A program made the position numbers and the translations under genes. Shown piece after piece: positions 42,601 through 51,406 of a stretch of DNA of 64,000 nt (within the stretch, counting starts at the first letter, position 1; each line of letters begins with the position of its first letter). The notes below the pieces were generated by a model. The model searched no databases, was not told the origin of the DNA, and saw only the letters and a program-made list of their open reading frames with translations. Location of the stretch: assembly GCF_011617465.1 (NCBI RefSeq), contig NZ_CP050153.1:3658001-3722000 (forward strand). Direction: 5' to 3'. Source of the stretch: Brevibacterium pigmentatum (GTDB lineage: Bacteria; Actinomycetota; Actinomycetes; Actinomycetales; Brevibacteriaceae).

Positions 42601-43213
42601 GGTTGTTCTCCTCCCCGTCACGCGCCGACATGTGCTCGGCGTCGTCGGGCCCCGGGTCGGGTCCGGTGCCCTCGCCCTCTCCGCCGCTGTCGGCGTGGGC
42701 GTCGTAGGCGGCGTCCGCGATCTCGGTGACCTCGTCGCTGGGTTGAGCCGGAGGTGTCGGCGTCGATGCGGACTGATCGTGCGGACGGGTCCGGTCGGCC
42801 GCCTCGGCGTCCTTCGCCTCCCCGCCCTCGGTCGCCCCAACACCAGTCGCTTCTGGGTTCTGCTCCTCCGCGTCACGGGGCATGTGCCAGTCGGAGGAGC
42901 TGAACTCGGACAGGGCACCCGCCTCGGCGCCGGGAGTCATCGAATCGGACTTCGACACGTACCGCGAGACGCTGACCGAACCGACGAAACCGAGCATCGC
43001 GAGCACGATCAGCACGGGCAGCAGATCCGTGCGGTCGGACAGGGCCATATACCCGCCGAGGCCGCACATGATCGAGGCGAGCACGACGTCGGTGCCGATC
43101 ATGCGATCGAGGATCGACGGACCCCGGACGATCCGGAAGAGCGCAATGACCACCGAGGCGGCCAACAGCACCGAACCGGCGATGACGAGTGTGTGAAGGA
43201 CGATCTCACTCAT
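42590..43213 (-). CDS. mnhF: Mrp antiporter subunit F with long acidic tail
   Basis: 207 residues. The first 90 form MrpF (three helices; FRIVRGPSILDRMIGTDVVLASIMCG and TDLLPVLIVLAMLGFVGSVSVSRY). The other 117 are polar, Asp/Glu/Pro/Ser-rich, without fold, roughly doubling the usual length. The antiporter is a membrane complex of six or seven subunits exchanging sodium for protons. AAGGAGG precedes the ATG, which overlaps the subunit E stop (ATGA). Confidence 0.9.
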   Translation of the reverse strand: MSEIVLHTLVIAGSVLLAASVVIALFRIVRGPSILDRMIGTDVVLASIMCGLGGYMALSDRTDLLPVLIVLAMLGFVGSVSVSRYVSKSDSMTPGAEAGALSEFSSSDWHMPRDAEEQNPEATGVGATEGGEAKDAEAADRTRPHDQSASTPTPPAQPSDEVTEIADAAYDAHADSGGEGEGTGPDPGPDDAEHMSARDGEENNRGS

Positions 43214-43890
43214 GAGCGGCCTCCTTCGGTCTCGTTCAGCGGATCCGGCCGGGCACGCAGTGCGGCGAGGTCGCGGTGCGATCCGAGCGTGCGGATGAGC
43301 AGCTCTTCGATGTAGTAGACCTGCGCCTTGGCCTTGCGCAGCTTCTCCTCGGAATCGCAGTCGAGGAAGTGCAGGTAGAGCATGCCCATGGCCCGGTCGC
43401 TGTCGATGATGATCGACCCGGGGATGAGGCTGGCGGTGTCGGCGATGAGGGTGAGCACGAGGTCCGAGCTCGTGCGCAGGTCGCAGGCGATGACGGACCC
43501 GGCTCCGACGGCTTTGCGGCGGAACGCATACCAGGCGACCTCGATGGAGGCGTGGAGGACCGAGTAGAGGAACCACAGACCGAACACCGCCGCATGCCAG
43601 ACGTTGAACCGTCCGGAGAGCACGATGGGCGGGAGGTAGAACACGCGCGTGACGATGAAGGCCAGCACGATTCCGGTGACCACTGTGACCACCGTGATCG
43701 AATCCCACAGCATCAGCCACAGCAGAACCAGCGAGATCAGCAGCACGAGCTGCTGGATGATTCCGCGGCCCCGGCTCATCCGCGCCCGGTTGGGAGCCGG
43801 CGCTCGGTTCTGTCCCGGTGCGCGGTCCTGCCCCGGGTCTCGGATCTGACCCTGGTCGCGGTTCTGCCCTCTGTCTCGGTTGGGACTCAT
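43210..43890 (-). CDS. mnhE: Mrp antiporter subunit E
   Basis: 226 residues. An unusual start of about 36 residues repeats an R-x-x-GQ/N-R pattern (DRGQNRDQGQIRDPGQDR). The MrpE domain follows: two helices, then FYLPPIVLSGRFNVWH, ACDLRTSSDLVLTLIADTASLIPGSIIID and YLHFLDCDS. Start and stop overlap the genes on each side by 4 bases. An in-frame Met at residue 38 (MSRGRGIIQQ) would remove the repeats, but the overlap favours the longer start. Confidence 0.9.
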   Translation of the reverse strand: MSPNRDRGQNRDQGQIRDPGQDRAPGQNRAPAPNRARMSRGRGIIQQLVLLISLVLLWLMLWDSITVVTVVTGIVLAFIVTRVFYLPPIVLSGRFNVWHAAVFGLWFLYSVLHASIEVAWYAFRRKAVGAGSVIACDLRTSSDLVLTLIADTASLIPGSIIIDSDRAMGMLYLHFLDCDSEEKLRKAKAQVYYIEELLIRTLGSHRDLAALRARPDPLNETEGGRS

Positions 43891-45470
43891 GACTCTTCAC
43901 CTCCGAGCACGTTCGTGACGTAGTCGATCGGTGTCGAGAGGTTCTCGGCCGCCCGGTTCGACATGTCCCACAGTGGTTCGGCGGCGACCGTGAGAACGAC
44001 GGAGGCGATCACCACCACCGAGGTGGCCACCACCATGGCAGGAGGAACGCCGATCTGAGACGTCCACTTCTTCCCCGCCAGCAGAGTCTTCTTCCGATCC
44101 GTGAACTCCTCCACGAGGTCCTCGTTCGGCTCTTCCACATCGGCCGGGTCACGCCAGAACGCGAGGTTGAAGGTACGTCCGATGACATAGAGGGTGAGCA
44201 GGCTCGTGACGGTGCCGGCGACGATGAGGACGGTCGGCAGCCACGCATGATCGTCGAAGCCGGCGAGGAAGAGCGCGACCTTGCCGATGAACCCGGAGAA
44301 CGGCGGAATGCCGGAGAGGTTGAGCGCCGGGATGAAGAAGATGATCGTGATCACCGGCGAGAGCACCATGAGACCGCCCAGCGACCTCGTCGAGGTGGAC
44401 CCGCCGCGCATTTCGACGAGTCCGATGGCCAGGAACAGCGCGGTCTGGACGATGATGTGGTGAACCGTGTAGTAGATCGCCGCGGACAGTCCGAAGCTCG
44501 TGCCCAGGGCCACGCCGAAGAGCATGTAACCGATGTGCGAGACCAGGGTGAAGGACACGATCCTCTTGATCTCCGACTGCGCGATGGCGCCGAAGATGCC
44601 CACGAGCATCGTCAGTCCCGCCGCGATGAGCAGCGGCACCCGCAGAGAGGACTCGGCGAACAGCAGGGTCTCTGTGCGGATGATCGCGTAGATGCCGACC
44701 TTCGTCAGCAGTCCCGCGAAGACCGCCGTCACCGGTGCCGGAGCCGTCGGATACGAGTCGGGCAGCCAGAAGGACAGCGGGAAGATCGCGGCCTTGATGC
44801 CGAAGCCCAGCAGCAGGAGGACATGGAGGATCATCTGCACATCGGCCGGCAGATCCGAGATCCGCTCGGACAGCTGCGCCATGTTCACGGTGCCGCATGC
44901 TGCGTAGATGATGCCGATCGCGGCGAGGAAGATCACCGAGGACACCAGCGAAATGATCACATAGGTGACTCCCGCACGGATCCGCTCCGCCGTGGCGCCG
45001 AGGGTGAGCAGCACATAGGAGGCGACGAGGAACATCTCGAAGCCGACGTAGAGATTGAACAGGTCTCCGGCGAGGAACGAGTTGGCAATGCCCGCGCACA
45101 GCACCAGATAGCTGGGGTTGAACACGGAGATCGGGGTTTCGTTCGAGTCGTCGTTGGCGTCCTGACTCAGTGCGTACACGAGCACGCACAGTGTGACCAG
45201 CGAGGACACGATGAGCATGAGCGAGGACAGCCGGTCGGCGACGAGCACGATGCCGGCCGGGGGCTGCCACCCGCCGATCGCAACGACCTGCGGTCCATGG
45301 GTATCGACGCCGAAGAGGATCAGCGTGGCGATGATCATGACGGCGACGAGGATCGCGATCGACACGATGTTCTGCGTCCGTGTGTGCTTGGACAGGATGA
45401 GTGCGATTCCGGCGCCGATGAGCGGCAGCAGAACGGGCAGGGGAACGAGGACGGGCAGAAGATCGATCAT
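43887..45470 (-). CDS. mnhD: Mrp antiporter subunit D
   Basis: 527 residues, about 14 membrane helices. NLYVGFEMFLVASYVLL contains the conserved Glu of the proton path, and GFGIKAAIFPLSFWLPDSYPTAPAPVTA the conserved Lys, as in complex I subunits NuoM/N. The IVSFTLVSHIGYMLFG and YYTVHHIIVQTALFL helices carry further His and Lys. Overlaps subunits C and E by 4 bases. Confidence 0.95.
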   Translation of the reverse strand: MIDLLPVLVPLPVLLPLIGAGIALILSKHTRTQNIVSIAILVAVMIIATLILFGVDTHGPQVVAIGGWQPPAGIVLVADRLSSLMLIVSSLVTLCVLVYALSQDANDDSNETPISVFNPSYLVLCAGIANSFLAGDLFNLYVGFEMFLVASYVLLTLGATAERIRAGVTYVIISLVSSVIFLAAIGIIYAACGTVNMAQLSERISDLPADVQMILHVLLLLGFGIKAAIFPLSFWLPDSYPTAPAPVTAVFAGLLTKVGIYAIIRTETLLFAESSLRVPLLIAAGLTMLVGIFGAIAQSEIKRIVSFTLVSHIGYMLFGVALGTSFGLSAAIYYTVHHIIVQTALFLAIGLVEMRGGSTSTRSLGGLMVLSPVITIIFFIPALNLSGIPPFSGFIGKVALFLAGFDDHAWLPTVLIVAGTVTSLLTLYVIGRTFNLAFWRDPADVEEPNEDLVEEFTDRKKTLLAGKKWTSQIGVPPAMVVATSVVVIASVVLTVAAEPLWDMSNRAAENLSTPIDYVTNVLGGEES

Positions 45471-46099
45471 TCGTCGTCTCCCTGCTTCGCGCCCCGAGCT
45501 TCTTCGGCGACCTCGGCCTCCTTGGCGCTGCGGGCTTCTGTATGCGAATCCACCGCTTCCTCGGCGATGGCCTCGGCCTCGGCCGGACTCGACGCCTCCT
45601 CGATGTCGTCGACGACGTCCCCGCGCTCCGCGGGTGTGCCGTCGTCGTCGAGGTCGATGGCGCCGGTGATCGGGGACTCCGCCTCATCACCGAATTCGGT
45701 GTCGTCGTAGTCCGTGCTCGCCTCCGCCTCGGAGTCGATGAGCTTCGTGATCGCCACCTGGAGGTCGGTGTCGTCATCCTGCAGCGAATCGGCGCGCATG
45801 AGCCTCCAGGAACGGTAGATCATCGCCAGCAGGAACGCCGTCACGGCGAAGGTGATGACGATCGCGGTGAGGATGAGCGCATGCGGCAGCGGGTCGGACA
45901 TGCCCTCGGTCGACAGGTTCTTCCCGTCGGTCAGGGGCGGGGAGCCGCGGCCGGCGGTGAGGATGATGAGCAGGTTCACTCCGTTGCCGAGCAGGATGAA
46001 CCCGAGCAGAACGCGGGTCAGGGAGCGTTCGAGCATGAGGTAGATGCCGGCGGCGAAGAGGACGCCCATGGCCAGGACCATGATGAAGGACACGCTCAT
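45467..46099 (-). CDS. mnhC: Mrp antiporter subunit C with long acidic tail
   Basis: 210 residues. The first 115 are the NuoK-like MrpC (three helices; YLMLERSLTRVLLGFILLGNGVNLLII, DPLPHALILTAIVITFAVTAFLLA). The other 95 are an Asp/Glu/Ala-rich tail not found in canonical MrpC of about 113 residues. Start and stop overlap subunits A and D (ATGA). Confidence 0.92.
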   Translation of the reverse strand: MSVSFIMVLAMGVLFAAGIYLMLERSLTRVLLGFILLGNGVNLLIILTAGRGSPPLTDGKNLSTEGMSDPLPHALILTAIVITFAVTAFLLAMIYRSWRLMRADSLQDDDTDLQVAITKLIDSEAEASTDYDDTEFGDEAESPITGAIDLDDDGTPAERGDVVDDIEEASSPAEAEAIAEEAVDSHTEARSAKEAEVAEEARGAKQGDDE

Positions 46100-49000
46100 A
46101 GGCGGCCTCCTTCCGCACCGTTGTCGACGTCGAGTTCGTTGACGCGGTCGATGATCTCGGACACGGCACGGTGTTCGGCGGTGGCGCCCATGTTCTCGGA
46201 GAAGTTCACATTGTCGTGGATGCGGTTGGTCAGCATCATCTCGTCGCGTTCCTGGTGCAGGTCGACCTCGGCTCCGAGGGAGCGGAGGATGTCGAGCATG
46301 AGGCCGACGACGATGAGGTAGACGCCGATGTCGAAGAACGTCGAGGTGCCGAAGGACAGGTGGCCCAGCAGCGGCAGATCGCCCTCGAGGTAGACGGAGT
46401 CGAAGACCGTCTCACCCCAGATCCACCCGAAGATGACGGTCAGGATCGCGGTGACCAGGCCGGTGCCCAGCATGCCCGAGGGAGTGAAGGGAGCCGCCTC
46501 GGCGAGTTCGTATTTGCCTCCGGCGAGGTAGCGGACGACGAGCGCGAGACCGGCGACGAGGCCGCCGGCGAATCCACCGCCCGGATGGTTGTGGCCGGCG
46601 AAGAGGAGGTAGACGGAGAAGACGATGACGGCGTGGAAGATCAGGCGCGCGGTGACTTCGAGGATGATCGACCGGTTGCGTGGGGCCAGGGTGCGTCCGG
46701 CGATGAGCCAGGACGCGCGCTTCTGCGACAGGCCCTCCCCGCGGCCGGAGTAGTGGAGGTCGACGACGTCCTCGGCCACGGGTTGGAAGCGGATGCGACC
46801 GGCCGCCTCGGTGCCGTCCTTCTTCCTTTCGAACCGATGCAGGTGGCCTTCGCGTCCGCGCACGAAGATGAGGCCGGCGATACCGGTTCCGGCGGCCACG
46901 AGCACGGAGATCTCGCCCATCGTGTCCCAGGCGCGGATGTCGACGAGGGTGACGTTGACGATGTTCTTGCCGTGGCCGAGCTCGTAGGCGAGCTGACCGA
47001 AGTCGACGGAGATCGGATCGGCCACGCGCACTCCGGCGGCGATGAGGACCACGAGCATCATAGTGATGCCCACGGCGCCGCCGATGATCGCCCGCCAGGC
47101 GGGGGTGAGGCGGCCGGTGGACTCACCGATGCGCGCCGGCAGCCGGCGGAGGACGAGGACGAAGACGACGATCGTGATGGTCTCGACAAGCACCTGGGTC
47201 AGGGCCAGGTCGGGGGCGCCGACGAAGGCGAAGTAGGCGACCATGGCATAGCCGGAGATGCCGGTGACGACGACGGCGGTGAAGCGCTTCTTGGCCCGGG
47301 TGGCACCGATCGCGACGATGACGAGCACGGCCGCGACGATGAGATCCAGCGGGGTGTCCCAGAGCCGGAAGGTGATGTTCCACGTGTCGTTGGAGATGAT
47401 CGCCAGGCCCAGTCCGGCGACGAGGACGATGTAGACCACGCCCTGGTAGAACGGCAGCGAACCGCGCTGGGTGCGGGCGGTGACCCACAGCGCCAGGGCT
47501 TCCATCCAGCCGATGAGCATCCGGTAGAGCTCGTGGAAGTCCAGTCCCGACGGCAGCGTCGCCTGGACCTTCGCGAAGGGGCGGCGGAAGATGAACAGGG
47601 CGACACCTGCGGCGACGGTCACGGCGGTGAAGGCGAGCGCCGGTTCGAATCCGTGCCACAGAGCGAGGTGGTAGTGCCCGTCACCCTCGGCCACGGCCGG
47701 CAGCCCGGCGGTCCACGCGGAGAAGTAGCCGTCGAGCAGTCCGACTCCGGGGCCGAGCGCCAGTGTCAGTGCGGTGAGGATGAGCGGGGAGACGACGAGG
47801 GTGAGCTTCTCGTCGCGGCGGGCGATATCGTCGACTCCCGGCTTCGTGGAGAACGCGCCCCAGACGAAGCGGGCCGAATAGGCGACGGTGAGGATCGAGC
47901 CGATCATGATGCCGATGAAGGCGATGACCGAAGCTTTGTCCGGTGAGGACAGGAGGGTCGAGTACGCGGCTTCTTTCGCGGCGAAGCCGAGCAGCGGAGG
48001 CAGTCCGGCCATCGAGGCGGCCGCGATCGTCGCGCACACGGCGACGACGGGGAAGGCCTTCCAACCGCCGGAGAGCTTCGTCAGATCACGAGTGCCGGCA
48101 CGGTGGTCGATGATGCCGACGCACAGGAACAGGCAGGACTTGAACAGGGCATGGGCGATGAGCAGACCCAGGGCCGCCTTCGTGATGTCCGGAGTGCCGA
48201 ACGAGGCCATGGTGGCGAGGAATCCGAGCTGGGAGACCGTGCCGAAGGCCAGAAGCAGTTTGAGGTCGGTCTGCTTCAGCGCCTGCCAGCCGCCGATGAA
48301 CATCGTCAGCAGACCCAGGGTGAGCAGCACCTCGGACCAGCCGGGGAGGTTGTTGTAGCCCGGTGCCAAGCGCAGGACGAGGTAGATTCCCGCCTTCACC
48401 ATGGCCGCGGCGTGCAGGTAGGCGCTCACCGGGGTGGGGGCGGCCATGGCGCCGGGCAGCCAGAAGTGGAACGGCATGAGCGCGGACTTCGAGACCGCTC
48501 CGACGAGGATGAGGATGACGGCGGAGACGATGATCCCGCCGGTGTCCATGCCGGACTGGGCGCGGTCGACCAGGGTCGAGATCTGCCCGGTGCCGGTAGC
48601 GGTGATGAGCAGGATCATGCCGACGAGCATGGCCAACCCGCCGGCGGTGGTGACGATGAGTGCCTGCAGGGCTGCCTGCCGCGAGCGGCGGCGGGACTGG
48701 CTGTGCCCGATGAGCAGGTAGGAGAAGACGGTGGTGCCTTCCCAGAACAGGTAGAGCATGAGCAGTTCGTCGGCGACGACGAGCCCGTACATCATTCCGG
48801 CGAAGGCCATGAAGATTCCCGCGAATCGAGCCAGTCCCGGCTCGTCGGGCGGGAAGTAGCGTGCGCAGTAGACGAAGACGAGGGCGCCGACCCCGGTGAC
48901 CAGCAGCGTCATGATCCAGGAGAGCACGTCGAGGCGGAAGACTCCGCCGAGGCCGAGTTCGGGCAGCCAGTTGAGGTTCTCGACGATCGGCTGAGCGGCG

Positions 49001-49152
49001 GGGCCGAACAGATCGGAGATCGTCGACAGGCTCCACAGGAGTCCCGCGAAGGGAACGAGGGCGAGGAAGAAGAAGGCGTTGCGGCCGAGCAGGCGAACCA
49101 GAGGGTAGGCAATGACAGATGCCCCGAAGAAGGCGCCTGTCATGACTATCAC
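46096..49152 (-). CDS. mnhA: Mrp antiporter subunit A fused to B domain
   Basis: 1018 residues. The N-terminal part is NuoL-like (LLMLYLFWEGTTVFSYLLIGH; FHFWLPGAMAAPTPVSAYLHAAAMVKAG), followed by the MrpA-specific region. From about residue 850 a second unit matches MrpB (ILEVTARLIFHAVIVFSVYLLFAGHNHPGGGFAGGL), so A and B are one polypeptide as in several actinomycetes. The start is GTG at 49152 with GGAGGTG 7 bases ahead. A TTGACG (49194-49199) is a possible -35. First gene of the nine-gene run. Confidence 0.95.
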   Translation of the reverse strand: MIVMTGAFFGASVIAYPLVRLLGRNAFFFLALVPFAGLLWSLSTISDLFGPAAQPIVENLNWLPELGLGGVFRLDVLSWIMTLLVTGVGALVFVYCARYFPPDEPGLARFAGIFMAFAGMMYGLVVADELLMLYLFWEGTTVFSYLLIGHSQSRRRSRQAALQALIVTTAGGLAMLVGMILLITATGTGQISTLVDRAQSGMDTGGIIVSAVILILVGAVSKSALMPFHFWLPGAMAAPTPVSAYLHAAAMVKAGIYLVLRLAPGYNNLPGWSEVLLTLGLLTMFIGGWQALKQTDLKLLLAFGTVSQLGFLATMASFGTPDITKAALGLLIAHALFKSCLFLCVGIIDHRAGTRDLTKLSGGWKAFPVVAVCATIAAASMAGLPPLLGFAAKEAAYSTLLSSPDKASVIAFIGIMIGSILTVAYSARFVWGAFSTKPGVDDIARRDEKLTLVVSPLILTALTLALGPGVGLLDGYFSAWTAGLPAVAEGDGHYHLALWHGFEPALAFTAVTVAAGVALFIFRRPFAKVQATLPSGLDFHELYRMLIGWMEALALWVTARTQRGSLPFYQGVVYIVLVAGLGLAIISNDTWNITFRLWDTPLDLIVAAVLVIVAIGATRAKKRFTAVVVTGISGYAMVAYFAFVGAPDLALTQVLVETITIVVFVLVLRRLPARIGESTGRLTPAWRAIIGGAVGITMMLVVLIAAGVRVADPISVDFGQLAYELGHGKNIVNVTLVDIRAWDTMGEISVLVAAGTGIAGLIFVRGREGHLHRFERKKDGTEAAGRIRFQPVAEDVVDLHYSGRGEGLSQKRASWLIAGRTLAPRNRSIILEVTARLIFHAVIVFSVYLLFAGHNHPGGGFAGGLVAGLALVVRYLAGGKYELAEAAPFTPSGMLGTGLVTAILTVIFGWIWGETVFDSVYLEGDLPLLGHLSFGTSTFFDIGVYLIVVGLMLDILRSLGAEVDLHQERDEMMLTNRIHDNVNFSENMGATAEHRAVSEIIDRVNELDVDNGAEGGRL

Positions 49153-49279
49153 CGGCGGCCACCTCCGTCATATGCCTGTTTGTGAGAAAGTTTCGTCAAG
49201 CCATTTTCGCACGGACAGGCATCGTTTCCCCAATCCCTGGGTGTGAGCTGAGACAGGTTCCGCCCCGGCACGGCACCGA

Positions 49280-50542
49280 TCAAGCGCGCAGCTGTCGACT
49301 GGTCACGAGGAAGCCGTTCTCGTCGAGGCCGATGCCGTCCGAGCCGACGAGCAGCTCGGCTCCGATGGAATCGGTCAGCTCTGCCACCTTGCTGCGCATC
49401 CGTCGGAAGCGGCGTCCCGGGTTCGGCCGATAGCGCTTCGACTCGGTGTCCATCCAATGCACGTGGTACTCGATCTGCGGGGCATCGGTGTGGGCGGCGA
49501 CGATCGGCGGAACCCACTCGGCCTCCATCACGCGGATTTCGAGGCTGCCGGCGGATTCGTCGATCTCACCGAGCGGGACGAGCAGGGCATAGCCGTCGAG
49601 GATGACCGGGGCGGACGGATCGAAGAGCGGGTCGTCGATGCTCGCTTGGGCCAGCACATCCTCGTCGGGGGTGGGCAGGGCCTGCTGGAAAGCGTGCGGG
49701 GCATGCCGGTGCACGAAGTCGAGAGCCACCGGCGGTTCCATCCAGTACGAGGAGTAGATGTAGAGGTCGACCTTCGCCTCGGGGTCGGGGATGATCACCC
49801 GCGTCGGCAGCCCCGGCTCATCGGCCAGGCGCACGCCCGTGTGGAGGCGGGATGCGACGGAGAGCATGAGGCTGAGCATCCGCTCCTCCTCCCGGTCCGG
49901 CATCCCGTCGGGAAAGGCCTCGTGGAGTCCGTCGGCATCGGCGAACCAGCTCGGCGGCGGAGTCGGCTGCCGGTCCCGGGGGCAGTCGATGACAATGGCG
50001 TGCTGGGCCCAGTCGGGAACCTCGAGCGCGGCGGCGTCGGCGGAGTCGAGGGTCGCCCCCGAGCTCAGTCGGGAGTGCCGGCTCAGTCGCATCTGCCCGT
50101 GCTCGTCGAGCGTGGGGCGCAGATCGGGCAGTTTGTTGTGGATGAGCGCGAGGACGTCAGAGACCTCGACGGCGTCATCGAGGAGGATGAGATGGAAACC
50201 GCGCAGATCCGCCGAGGTGGCCGTGTCCTTGGGCGCGGAGGTGTCACCGCCGTACCCGGGCCGTCCCGTCGACGGCATCCCGGTCTTCCGCCGGCTCGCG
50301 GCCTGAGAGTCCGGAGTCTGAGTCTCGGAGACTGGGGCGGGTGCACCGGTCGCGGTCGCTGCCGGAGACACAGAGGTGCCAGCGCCGTGGGCGGCCGGGT
50401 CTCCGCTCGCATTCGAAACACCCGTCGCCTGGGCACCCGTCGCTTCAGCGTCGGGGACCTGGTAGCGCTCGGCGTCGGCCTGTTCCCGGGCGGCGCGTTC
50501 AGCGGCTTCGCGTTGCAGCCGCAGTTCGCGGCGGGTGATCAC
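49280..50542 (-). CDS. Unknown protein translationally coupled to dcd
   Basis: 420 residues from a GTG overlapping the dcd stop by 4 bases, with GGAGGGAC ahead. Residues 1-30 are a charged helix ([19 protein letters not shown]), then about 90 residues of Ala/Thr/Pro/Gly linker. The rest is a well-ordered acidic domain pair: [30 protein letters not shown] and [17 protein letters not shown] first, then [30 protein letters not shown] and [31 protein letters not shown]. No catalytic motif, membrane helix or known family is apparent to me. Likely cytoplasmic. Confidence 0.75.
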   Translation of the reverse strand: MITRRELRLQREAAERAAREQADAERYQVPDAEATGAQATGVSNASGDPAAHGAGTSVSPAATATGAPAPVSETQTPDSQAASRRKTGMPSTGRPGYGGDTSAPKDTATSADLRGFHLILLDDAVEVSDVLALIHNKLPDLRPTLDEHGQMRLSRHSRLSSGATLDSADAAALEVPDWAQHAIVIDCPRDRQPTPPPSWFADADGLHEAFPDGMPDREEERMLSLMLSVASRLHTGVRLADEPGLPTRVIIPDPEAKVDLYIYSSYWMEPPVALDFVHRHAPHAFQQALPTPDEDVLAQASIDDPLFDPSAPVILDGYALLVPLGEIDESAGSLEIRVMEAEWVPPIVAAHTDAPQIEYHVHWMDTESKRYRPNPGRRFRRMRSKVAELTDSIGAELLVGSDGIGLDENGFLVTSRQLRA

Positions 50543-51117
50543 ATGTCCCTCCGGTAGAAGTTGAGGTGCGAGCGGGAGGCCGTCGGACCGCGCTGGCCCT
50601 GGTAGCGGTTGCCCGTGGCTTGGGAACCATAGGGATTCTCCGCCTCCGAGCCGAGTCGGAAGAAGCAGAGCTGACCGATCTTCATTCCGGGCCACAGGGT
50701 GATCGGCAGCGTCGCGACGTTCGACAGCTCCAGAGTGACGTGGCCGCTGAAACCGGGGTCGATGAATCCGGCCGTCGAGTGGGTCAGGAGGCCGAGACGC
50801 CCGAGCGAGGACTTGCCTTCGAGGCGAGCGGCGACGTCGACGGGCAGAGTCACGAGCTCATGAGTGGAGGCGAGGACGAACTCGCCCGGATGGAGGACGA
50901 AGGGCTCGCCCGGAGCGGCTTCGACGAAGCGCGTGAGTTCGGGCTGTTCGAGGCTCGGATCGATGACCGCGTACTTGTGGTTGTCGAAGAGCCGGAAGTA
51001 ACGATCGAGACACACGTCGACGCTGGCCGGCTGGATCAGCGACGGGTCGTAGGGGTCGAGGGCGATGCGTCCGGAGTCGAGCTCGGCGCGGATGTCGCGG
51101 TCGGAAAGGAGAGTCAC
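50539..51117 (-). CDS. dcd: dCTP deaminase
   Basis: 192 residues, the usual length. [54 protein letters not shown] (active-site Ser, Arg and Glu) and the C-terminal [13 protein letters not shown] lid are conserved. It converts dCTP to dUTP, or to dUMP in bifunctional forms, for thymidylate synthesis. The start is a leaderless GTG. Its last bases encode the start of the next gene. Confidence 0.95.
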   Translation of the reverse strand: MTLLSDRDIRAELDSGRIALDPYDPSLIQPASVDVCLDRYFRLFDNHKYAVIDPSLEQPELTRFVEAAPGEPFVLHPGEFVLASTHELVTLPVDVAARLEGKSSLGRLGLLTHSTAGFIDPGFSGHVTLELSNVATLPITLWPGMKIGQLCFFRLGSEAENPYGSQATGNRYQGQRGPTASRSHLNFYRRDM

Positions 51118-51124
51118 GTTTCCG

Positions 51125-51130
51125 ATGGTA
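51125..51130 (-). promoter_or_regulatory. -10 box of leaderless promoter for dcd
   Basis: TACCAT on the minus strand ends 7 bases before the GTG at 51117. Confidence 0.45.
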
Positions 51131-51406
51131 GTCGTTCCGGGCCTCACACGCTCGCGAGCGCACGACCTGGGCACGCCGAATCCGCGAAAGATTCCGACCG
51201 ACACGCCCAATCTATGTCACAAAACAATAACGATTATCGGGAATTCTCCTGATTTTTACCCGTGTGTCTCCCCATAGCGGCGGATGAATGCTTTAGGGTA
51301 ATGAGCTGTACGGACCCGCGCACGATGGTGCCTTCCCCTTCTTAAGCCAAGGAATGCCGGGAGTCCATCGTCTTTCGTGGGTAGACAACAATCGAAAGGC
51401 ATTACT

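Noticed and set aside
44247..45710. 487-codon frame opposite mrpD
   Set aside because: Antisense shadow of hydrophobic helices read as charged residues.
46171..47946. 591-codon frame opposite mrpA
   Set aside because: Extremely Glu/Asp/Gly-rich antisense of a membrane protein; no ribosome site or motifs.
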